DNA of 13,142 nucleotides from an uncultured Pedobacter sp. (GTDB lineage: Bacteria; Bacteroidota; Bacteroidia; Sphingobacteriales; Sphingobacteriaceae), in NCBI GenBank assembly GCA_938008555.1, contig CALLKE010000147.1, positions 1 through 13,142 of the forward strand, read 5' to 3'. Under the pieces are notes generated by a model. It ran no database searches. It was not told where the DNA came from and saw only the letters and a program-made list of their open reading frames with translations. Below are positions 1 through 5,044 of the stretch, piece after piece. Positions within the stretch are counted from its first letter, which is position 1. Every line of letters starts with the position of its first letter. The position numbers and the translations under genes were made by a program.

Positions 1-21
1 CAGCTTAATAACAACAACATT

Positions 22-411
22 TTATCCTTTGACACAGTTTATTTTACACTCCCTTAATTCAAGTGGCTCGTTAGGGTATTCACTATACCATGTGCTGAAT
101 ATTGATTCATTTGAAGCTTTGGCCAATTCATTTTCTAGTCCTGGATCTAGATACTGCTCAGCATAGACATCAGCTGTATCTTTAACAAAAGGCCTTATAC
201 CTCTCTAAGAGAGGTATAAGGCCTTTTGTTTTCCGCATATTTCAAATGGAGAGCCTACAAATTTGGCTCCTTATCCCCATCCTCCGATATCATAAAATCC
301 TTGCCCAGTTGTAAAATAAGCAAGTGCGCTAGTCTTTTCTTGTACGCAAAAACTAAACCAAAAACGACTGAGTGTCTCAACCTTATCATGTTGTTTGTCA
401 GTGTACTCAGC
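22..411 (-). pseudogene. Decayed minus-strand coding remnant(s), function unknown
   Basis: Read on the minus strand, one frame gives protein-like sequence all the way from 411 down to 22. The first part includes ETLSRFWFSFCVQEK and AYFTTGQGFYDIGGWG and ends at a TAA (273-271). A short stretch (GAKFVGSPFEICGKQKALYL) runs to a TAG (207-205). A last part (RPFVKDTADVYAEQYLDPGL and onward) ends at TAA (24-22). The frame is also closed upstream by a TAA at 414-412, and there is no start codon in the last part, so nothing here can be an intact gene. It could be one gene with in-frame stops, or the 3' ends of two genes separated by the 184-230 hairpin that happen to share a frame. I do not recognise the family. 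It is transcribed, if at all, opposite to the phage operon, and it marks the left edge of the element. Confidence 0.35.
184..230. terminator. Strong bidirectional terminator-like hairpin
   Basis: Arms 184-205 and 209-230 are perfect reverse complements over 22 bp with a 3-nt loop (TAA). The stem carries GGCC near the base, and CCTTTTGTTTT lies on the plus-strand exit side, which gives an intrinsic-terminator shape. The opposite exit (CCTTTTGTTAAAG) also has a short T run, so it could act both ways. It lies between the degraded minus-strand remnants and the start of the phage operon, and may insulate the operon from transcription entering from the left. The unusually long perfect stem also fits a small palindromic repeat element. 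Confidence 0.6.
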
Positions 412-473
412 TTATTTTTTACACCCATTTCGAAAGTCAATATTTGTGTCAACAAACAAAAAAGGCGATTTAT

Positions 474-965
474 ATGGACAATATAACTTTAGTACGAATC
501 GAAAAATTACATCCAAAAGTGCGGCAAGAGGCCAAAGAAATCTACATTAAAATTAATCGATGTCTCCGGGGGAAAGCACAAGTACGATTTACACACACAC
601 TGCGCTCAATAGATGAGCAAAATGCACTATATGCACAAGGACGAACAAAACCAGGTAAGAAAGTTACTGCAGCAAAGGGGGGAGAGTCGTATCATAACTA
701 CGGATTAGCAGTTGACATCTGCTTACTCATCGATGGTAAAACAGTTAGCTGGGACACGCTGAAAGACTACGATGCCGACGGGATGGCTGATTGGTTAGAG
801 TGTGTAGATATATTCGAGAAACATGGCTGGGAATGGGGCGGCCGCTGGAGTCCAGGAAAAATAGACATGCCTCATTTTCAAAAAACTTTTGGCAAAAAAA
901 CTACTCAGTTAGCAGAATTAACCAAACAAGCTAAAAAAATAGGTCAGGCTTATGTGCAGCTATAA
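474..965 (+). CDS. M15-family L-Ala-D-Glu/D-Ala-D-Ala endopeptidase (endolysin)
   Basis: This 163-aa zinc peptidase would cut peptidoglycan peptide cross-bridges during lysis. The M15 zinc signature is present: ESYHNYGLAVD gives H74 and D81, and EWGGRW (residues 120-125) leads into KIDMPHFQ with H134. D131, three residues before the last histidine, sits where the catalytic acid of T5-type endolysin lies. I placed the start at ATG 474. The open frame extends upstream to 372, but that extra 34-residue part is not family-like, and MDNITLVRIEKLHPKVRQEA matches the usual N-terminus of this family. There is no signal peptide, so access to the wall would need a holin or another membrane lesion. It is the first gene of the operon, and its end overlaps the next gene by 14 bp. 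No clear promoter could be picked upstream. Confidence 0.88.
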   Translation: MDNITLVRIEKLHPKVRQEAKEIYIKINRCLRGKAQVRFTHTLRSIDEQNALYAQGRTKPGKKVTAAKGGESYHNYGLAVDICLLIDGKTVSWDTLKDYDADGMADWLECVDIFEKHGWEWGGRWSPGKIDMPHFQKTFGKKTTQLAELTKQAKKIGQAYVQL

Positions 966-1290
966 AGTGGAAGATCGGGTTAATTGGATAATTACCTCAG
1001 CCGCTACCACTGGTTTCATCGGTTGGTTACTAGGTCGAAGACGCACCAATGCTGAAACCAAAAGTGTAGAAATTGATAATGAAGAGAAAGAAGTAGTTGC
1101 TGAGTTAAACAGTATGGAACGTCTTACAAATCGTGTCAATGAACTCATTGTTGCTCTCGACAATCAAATGGCAGAAAACATTAAGCTCAAGCAGGCACTG
1201 CATGCTTTGAGCGTAGAGCTTGAACATGAGCGAATGATCTATCAACAACTACTGAAAAAGCATTTGGATTTATTGGATTCGGGTAATTAA
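952..1290 (+). CDS. Small one-TM coiled-coil protein of the lysis cassette (holin- or inner-spanin-like)
   Basis: The protein has 112 aa. Residues about 11-28 (NWIITSAATTGFIGWLLG) form one membrane-spanning helix, followed by the positive cluster RRR. The rest is charged and heptad-like (ELNSMERLTNRVNELIVALD and onward), a coiled coil expected in the cytoplasm or periplasm depending on orientation. It overlaps the endolysin gene by 14 bp and is followed after 4 bp by the lipoprotein-type gene, which places it firmly in the lysis module. A single TM plus a long coiled coil resembles inner-membrane spanin subunits and a common small membrane protein of Bacteroidota prophages. A holin role is also possible. 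Neither function is shown by a diagnostic motif. Confidence 0.6.
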   Translation: MCSYKVEDRVNWIITSAATTGFIGWLLGRRRTNAETKSVEIDNEEKEVVAELNSMERLTNRVNELIVALDNQMAENIKLKQALHALSVELEHERMIYQQLLKKHLDLLDSGN

Positions 1291-1294
1291 AAAG

Positions 1295-1810
1295 ATGAAA
1301 ACGAATAAAATTAGAACCATCTCCACTCGAGATGGTATAGCTAGGCTATGCCTCGTGATAACCTTGGCCCTACTCGCTTGCAGCTGTAGATCAGTGAAAC
1401 AGCAAACATTCACTCACCAAACCAAAACATTCATTCAGGAAACTATTCGGGATAGTATAGTGATTATCCCAACTGATCAATCGACTTTTCGAGCATCCTT
1501 AGATGTAGATAGTTTAGGTAAAATACTGATCAAAGAAGTATTGCGTATGCAAGTAGGCAAAAGAGCCCAAAAACCTCAGGTAAATATTCATGATCAAATT
1601 TTGGAGGTAGACTGTATTTGCGATAGTGCCAACATTTACCTGAGATGGAAAGAAACACATGTCACAAATATGCTAAGCGAAACTGTTTTCATGCCCATTC
1701 AGAAGAAACTAAATGTATGGCAACAGATACAAACGTGGCTGTGGAAATTGCTCCTCCTGATTGTAGTTAGTGGTATAATCATACTCTTTCTTATCAGGAG
1801 GATTGTCTGA
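1295..1810 (+). CDS. Putative unimolecular spanin (lipoprotein signal plus C-terminal TM)
   Basis: The protein has 171 aa. A hydrophobic N-terminal segment (residues 17-28) ends in the lipobox LLAC, giving a lipidated C29 with Ser at +2, as for outer-membrane lipoproteins. The last 21 residues (KLLLLIVVSGIIILFLIRRIV) form an inner-membrane anchor. The middle, with RDSIVIIP, DVDSLGKI and CDSANIYL, is a soluble, mostly beta/coiled periplasmic linker. One chain tethered to both membranes is the defining topology of u-spanins such as T1 gp11, which fuse inner and outer membranes in the last step of Gram-negative lysis. The DS(I/F)...DSLGKI pattern also recalls a small protein found beside endolysins in Bacteroidota prophages. 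This function is inferred from topology and neighbourhood. Confidence 0.6.
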   Translation: MKTNKIRTISTRDGIARLCLVITLALLACSCRSVKQQTFTHQTKTFIQETIRDSIVIIPTDQSTFRASLDVDSLGKILIKEVLRMQVGKRAQKPQVNIHDQILEVDCICDSANIYLRWKETHVTNMLSETVFMPIQKKLNVWQQIQTWLWKLLLLIVVSGIIILFLIRRIV

Positions 1811-1860
1811 ATTGAAATTTTTAATGGTCATATGGGATATGTCAACAACAGATAAAGAAC

Positions 1861-2280
1861 ATGCGTGTAATTACAGTTAAAAAAGAACAAGATGGACTAG
1901 GGCGAAAAGCACTGAAAGAGGAGCAGAAAACGATTACAATAACCAACACATCTCTTTCAATGAATTTACATCCCCGATTTTTCAGAGTTGGAGAATATGT
2001 GTTTCGTAACGAAGAAGATGCGAAGAAGCATCTCAAAGACTTAAAAAATCAAAAGGGAGCACCCGCCAAATCAGCATTTGACGGGGGAGCATTCGGCGGG
2101 CCAAGCACTGGGAAGGGATCACTCGGCGAACCTTCTCTTGACGAAGGAACACCTGCTTTTGAGGAGAGCAGTGGAAGTAGAGGTAACTGTAATTGTAAGT
2201 GCAACTCAAACGCAGGGATGAACACACCTGTTGAAATACCTAGTGGTGGAATGGCTAGAAATCCTAAACGTGGCCTCTGA
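1861..2280 (+). CDS. Small protein with a sheath-like N-terminal arm and Gly-rich repeats
   Basis: I do not recognise a family for this 139-aa protein, but its parts are clear. Residues 1-21 (ITVKKEQDGLGRKALKEE) align with the first residues of the sheath N-half encoded next (ITFQRGQGGLGRKAPGED). The match is also visible in the DNA, so this is a partial duplication of the sheath arm or a shared interaction motif. Residues about 35-62 (LHPRFFRVGEYVF, then charged helix) form a small ordered segment. Residues 66-105 are four degenerate 10-residue repeats beginning G-A/S/T, and residues 110-114 are CNCKC. There is no signal peptide or TM segment. Its position between lysis genes and sheath, together with the arm, suggests it docks onto sheath subunits, for example as a cap or an assembly factor. 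That role is inference. Confidence 0.65.
   Translation: MRVITVKKEQDGLGRKALKEEQKTITITNTSLSMNLHPRFFRVGEYVFRNEEDAKKHLKDLKNQKGAPAKSAFDGGAFGGPSTGKGSLGEPSLDEGTPAFEESSGSRGNCNCKCNSNAGMNTPVEIPSGGMARNPKRGL
2056..2175 (+). repeat. Four tandem degenerate 30-bp (10-aa) repeats inside a gene
   Basis: The units are 2056-2085, 2086-2115, 2116-2145 and 2146-2175. They encode GAPAKSAFDG, GAFGGPSTGK, GSLGEPSLDE and GTPAFEESSG. Each starts GGA followed by GCA, TCA or ACA. The repeat is in frame, so gain or loss of units would keep the gene open. Confidence 0.6.
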
Positions 2281-2329
2281 AAAGTGTGCTTAATACAAAT
2301 CATTAAAAACAATCAAAAACCAATAAACT

Positions 2330-2926
2330 ATGAATGGAATTACATTTCAAAGAGGTCAAGGAGGCTTAGGACGAAAAGCCCCAGGCGAGGACCATGTGTC
2401 GGCCTTACTATTTTACATCAATGAGACCATTAGCCCACCCACTGGTACAACATTTATAGCCTTAGAAAGACTTGATGATGCTACTCAATATGGCATCTCG
2501 ATCACTAAAACACCTGTTGTATACTACCATATTGCCGAATTTTTCCGAATAGCCCCAAGTAGCAAACTACTTGTTCGTGTTGTCAATGAGCTGCAGCCTA
2601 GCATTAAAGATGTGTGTATCCCTAATCTTTTTTCAGAGCTGAAAGAAATGCAACAGCAGAGTAAGGGCATTATCAGACAGGTAGGTGTATGGCTAGGTCA
2701 CCAAGACCAGGTTAAAATAAAAGAGCTAAATGATGCTTGTGAAGAGCTAGCAGCTCAAAACATGCCTTTATCAGCAGTAGTTGCCTACAAAATTGATAGT
2801 ACCAAATTAGATACGATCACTGATTTAGGAGCCAATTCATATCCTAGAGTATCGGTATGCATTGCTCAAGATGGAGGTGGGCTAGGTGCTTATTTACAAA
2901 AAAATGCAGAATCACTAAAGCCTTAA
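2330..2926 (+). CDS. Contractile tail sheath, N-terminal half (DUF2586-type)
   Basis: The 198-aa protein begins with the typical DUF2586 sheath start (QRGQGGLGRKAPGEDHVSAL), the arm that links neighbouring sheath subunits. It continues through the usual sheath domain (YYHIAEFFRIAP, GVWLGHQDQ) and ends shortly after SVCIAQDGGGLGAYLQKN. In usual family members the chain carries straight on into the segment containing AIGACLGAISRAKVHE, and that segment is here at the start of the next gene. The stop TAA (2924-2926) is followed 75 bp later, in the same frame, by the next ATG, with a second in-frame TAA near 2978. This looks like a clean gene split rather than random decay: the break is at an inter-strand linker and both halves are well conserved. 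The product would form half of the contractile sheath around the tube. Confidence 0.85.
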   Translation: MNGITFQRGQGGLGRKAPGEDHVSALLFYINETISPPTGTTFIALERLDDATQYGISITKTPVVYYHIAEFFRIAPSSKLLVRVVNELQPSIKDVCIPNLFSELKEMQQQSKGIIRQVGVWLGHQDQVKIKELNDACEELAAQNMPLSAVVAYKIDSTKLDTITDLGANSYPRVSVCIAQDGGGLGAYLQKNAESLKP

Positions 2927-3001
2927 TCACTGGTGGCCATCATTCGGCTAATACTCCGGAATAGAGAAATAATGCAGTAAAAACTAAAAACAAAGACAAA
3001 C

Positions 3002-3844
3002 ATGAGTAAAAAGTCCTCTTCATCAGAGCCAGCAGAACTTATTTCTGACTCTCAAGAAACAGAGATAATACATACTACAACTACAAAAACACGGGGAAGT
3101 ATCACCGCCATTGGAGCTTGTTTAGGTGCTATTTCCCGCGCCAAGGTGCACGAAAGTATAGCCTGGGTCAATAAGCAAAATATGGCAAGCACTGTCTACG
3201 GAGGTAAAGTAATCAGCGATCTTGTCCAGAAACTTGAAAGAGATATCGCTCAAGTGGAAGCGAAACAGATCACTACACTTTATACCCCAGCTAAAAAAGA
3301 GGAGGAAAAACGCCCCATTCAAAAAAAGATAGATGACTTAAACACGCTTGCCAAAGAGCTTGATGTGCCAGCACTGACAGATGAAACCTTGATGACCAAG
3401 CTAACACCTGTAGAGCACCAAAAAATTAATGATAAACGCTATCTGTTTCTATGTAAACACGTAGGACAAGCAGGTAGTTATTGGAATGATAGTTTTACTG
3501 CAGATGTACTTACAAGTGATTATGGTTATATCGAAACCAATCGAACAATTGATAAGGCCTTAAGAGGTGTCTATAAATCATTATTACCCCAGTTGAATGG
3601 CCCCCTACTGGTTGATCCAAATACTAGTTTTCTATCTCCGAATATCATCACGCATCTAGAGAAACTAGCCGAGGAGCCTTTAATAGCGATGGAAACTGCT
3701 CATGAACTAAGTGGATTTAAGGTCACTATTCCTCCTGATCAATCCGTATTGGGGACTTCCAAACTCGACGTACAGATTACACTAATTCCCGTTGGTGTGC
3801 TACGAGAAATCCATGTAAGTGTAGGCTTTAATATTAAAAAGTAA
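3002..3844 (+). CDS. Contractile tail sheath, C-terminal half (DUF2586-type)
   Basis: This 280-aa protein holds the C-terminal part of the sheath fold. Residues about 32-58 (GSITAIGACLGAISRAKVHE and onward) match the family segment that follows the end of the N half. Then come YLFLCKHVGQAGSYWNDSFT, SDYGYIETNRTIDKALRGV, HELSGFKVTIPPDQSVLGTS and the closing IPVGVLREIHVSVGF, the strand that packs on the tube and neighbouring subunits. Two parts are unusual. The first is a new Ser/Thr/Glu-rich N-terminus (about 30 residues, MSKKSSSSEPAELISDSQET) that the single-chain family lacks. The second is a charged helical insertion at residues about 78-130 (KLERDIAQVEAKQ, KKEEEKRPIQKKIDDLNTLA). ATG 3002 has an A-rich leader and no SD. 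The tube gene starts 5 bp after its stop. Confidence 0.88.
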   Translation: MSKKSSSSEPAELISDSQETEIIHTTTTKTRGSITAIGACLGAISRAKVHESIAWVNKQNMASTVYGGKVISDLVQKLERDIAQVEAKQITTLYTPAKKEEEKRPIQKKIDDLNTLAKELDVPALTDETLMTKLTPVEHQKINDKRYLFLCKHVGQAGSYWNDSFTADVLTSDYGYIETNRTIDKALRGVYKSLLPQLNGPLLVDPNTSFLSPNIITHLEKLAEEPLIAMETAHELSGFKVTIPPDQSVLGTSKLDVQITLIPVGVLREIHVSVGFNIKK

Positions 3845-3849
3845 AGATT

Positions 3850-4290
3850 ATGAGTGATATTTTAGAATTAAGGCCTATGATCAATGGCCGTTCATACGGC
3901 TGGGCCGATGTTTCAATAACCATTAACATGGTCAAGCTAATTGGCGTTACCGCAATCAATTATAGTGAGAGGCAAGAAAAGAGCAATGTGTTCGGTGCCG
4001 GGCGCTATCCGGTATCTCGTGGTTATGGCAAAATAACAGCCTCAGGGAGCATTATGTTATCAATGGAATCGGTGGTTGCGTTGTCTAGTTCTGCAAAAAA
4101 TGGCCAATTGACCCGCTTAAAACCCTTTAACATTATTGTGGTTTACCAACCTGATAGTGGGCCTATTGTTACAGACGTACTTTACAATTGCGAGTTTACG
4201 GAAACAATTCGTAGTGGGAATACCATGTCCACCTATTTTGAAACACAATATGAGCTGATGATTTCGCATATCGAGTGGAATAAAGTATAG
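3850..4290 (+). CDS. Tail tube protein
   Basis: This 146-aa protein polymerises as stacked hexamers into the inner tail tube through which cargo or DNA passes. Sequence features match Bacteroidota contractile tube proteins: MINGRSYGWADVSI near the N-terminus, GVTAINYSERQEKSNVFGAG, RYPVSRGYGKITASGSIMLS, PFNIIVVYQP, VTDVLYNCEF and the C-terminal ISHIEWNK. Its length is normal. It follows the sheath C half by 5 bp, the conserved sheath-tube order. Confidence 0.88.
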   Translation: MSDILELRPMINGRSYGWADVSITINMVKLIGVTAINYSERQEKSNVFGAGRYPVSRGYGKITASGSIMLSMESVVALSSSAKNGQLTRLKPFNIIVVYQPDSGPIVTDVLYNCEFTETIRSGNTMSTYFETQYELMISHIEWNKV

Positions 4291-4417
4291 CCCCCGACCC
4301 TACTACAGAGGATACAAGTAATTATCAAGATGAATGGATTGCTGTAGAAATCAAAAAGACTCTATAGTTTTTTGATCTATTAACACTGAAAGATTTAAGA
4401 ATAAAAAATAATTGAAT

Positions 4418-4738
4418 ATGGAAAAGGAACCAATATGCGGCTTAAGCGCAACTGAACTGGATCACTTGAAAGCCAAACATGGCTATTTAAGTTTGATAAC
4501 TGTAACTGACAATACAAAAGAATATCAAGGAATTTTTAAAGAACCTACGATGGATATTCTTTCAGCTGTTACTGCTTTATCGAAACAGGATGAGGTAAAG
4601 GCTTCATTAGCACTCTTTGATAACTGCCTAGTTCAATGCGATGAAGAAATGAAGCAACGACCCAGAATCAAATTATCAGCTATTGCACAGCTCAGTGAAA
4701 CCATGAAACCACTAGAGGGCCACATAAAAAACTTGTAA
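4418..4738 (+). CDS. Tail assembly chaperone, short form (gpG-like)
   Basis: The 106-aa product is an acidic/helical tail assembly chaperone (KAKHGYLSLITVTD, FKEPTMDILSAVTALSKQDE, KASLALFDNCLVQ). Such proteins coat the tape measure and recruit tube subunits. Position between tube and tape measure is the invariant place for this gene. I chose ATG 4418; a TTG two codons upstream (4412) is less likely. Six residues before the end is a slippery heptamer, so a fraction of ribosomes should make a longer form (see 4726-4759 and 4732-4941). Confidence 0.85.
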   Translation: MEKEPICGLSATELDHLKAKHGYLSLITVTDNTKEYQGIFKEPTMDILSAVTALSKQDEVKASLALFDNCLVQCDEEMKQRPRIKLSAIAQLSETMKPLEGHIKNL

Positions 4739-4759
4739 CCTCCCTGCACAACGGGGAGG
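4726..4759 (+). promoter_or_regulatory. Programmed -1 ribosomal frameshift signal (G to GT)
   Basis: Positions 4726-4732 are AAAAAAC, read in the G frame as A AAA AAC, the canonical X XXY YYZ heptamer. After a 6-nt spacer holding the G stop codon (TAA 4736-4738) comes a hairpin with stem CCTCCC (4739-4744) and GGGAGG (4754-4759) and a 9-nt loop. Slip site, spacer length, G+C-rich stem, and a long downstream open frame in exactly the -1 phase are all present. Confidence 0.88.
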
Positions 4760-4941
4760 ACATCATTCGAATGGGCAATGCACTCATACGTGCCAACTTT
4801 CATATGGGCCCAGAAAAATTGACTTTAAACCAATGGGGTGATTTATACGCCGAAGCACAATGGTTAGAGCAATGGCGATTGAATAATAAAGCTGAAATGC
4901 TAGCAAAACTATTTGGCGAAGAAGCTCATGCTAATTATTAA
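4732..4941 (+). CDS. Tail assembly chaperone frameshift extension (gpT part of gpGT)
   Basis: This segment is read in the -1 frame after slippage. The fused GT product would be 105 + 69 = 174 residues. The T part is conserved in character: LHNGEDIIRMGNALIRANFH, LTLNQWGDLYAEAQWLEQWR and NKAEMLAKLFG. In lambda-type tails, gpG coats the tape measure while gpGT bridges to the tube protein through its T domain, and a fixed low GT:G ratio is needed. The in-phase ATG at 4771 could in principle start the T part alone, but it would cut into the conserved domain, so frameshift expression is the better explanation. Confidence 0.82.
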   Translation, partial: LVTSLHNGEDIIRMGNALIRANFHMGPEKLTLNQWGDLYAEAQWLEQWRLNNKAEMLAKLFGEEAHANY

Positions 4942-5044
4942 AAATTAAAGGTTGTATGGCGAATCTGTATACTCAATTTTCTTCCCTGGATAAGATCAGA
5001 AAGAATACAGATTAGCCATGCAGCCTTATTAATCATCACACATA

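Noticed and set aside
255..455. Minus-strand open frame of 66 codons
   Set aside because: A different minus-strand frame over the same bases gives more protein-like sequence, and this one shows no recognisable motif.
372..473. N-terminal extension of the endolysin to ATG 372
   Set aside because: The extra 34 residues do not look like the family or like a signal peptide, and ATG 474 gives the normal N-terminus.
396..473. Possible promoter for the operon
   Set aside because: TATTTG near 440 lacks the spacing of the Bacteroidota TAnnTTTG element and has no matching upstream TTTG. No sigma-70-like pair is convincing.
226..486. Open frame of 86 codons on the plus strand before the endolysin
   Set aside because: It has no family-like sequence, overlaps the endolysin start out of frame, and lies over the more protein-like minus-strand remnant.
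2920..2985. Programmed frameshift or readthrough joining the two sheath halves
   Set aside because: There is no slippery heptamer near the stop. The halves are in the same frame, so readthrough would need to pass two TAA codons, and the C half has its own ATG with a new leader.
4350..4376. AT-only hairpin ATCAAAAA/TTTTTGAT between tube and chaperone genes
   Set aside because: It has only eight A-T-dominated pairs, with the T run inside the stem. It is too weak to call a terminator within an operon.
4956..5015. 19-codon open frame (MANLYTQFSSLDKIRKNTD) before the tape measure
   Set aside because: It is too short to support and has no recognisable motif. It could be a remnant of a small tail gene.
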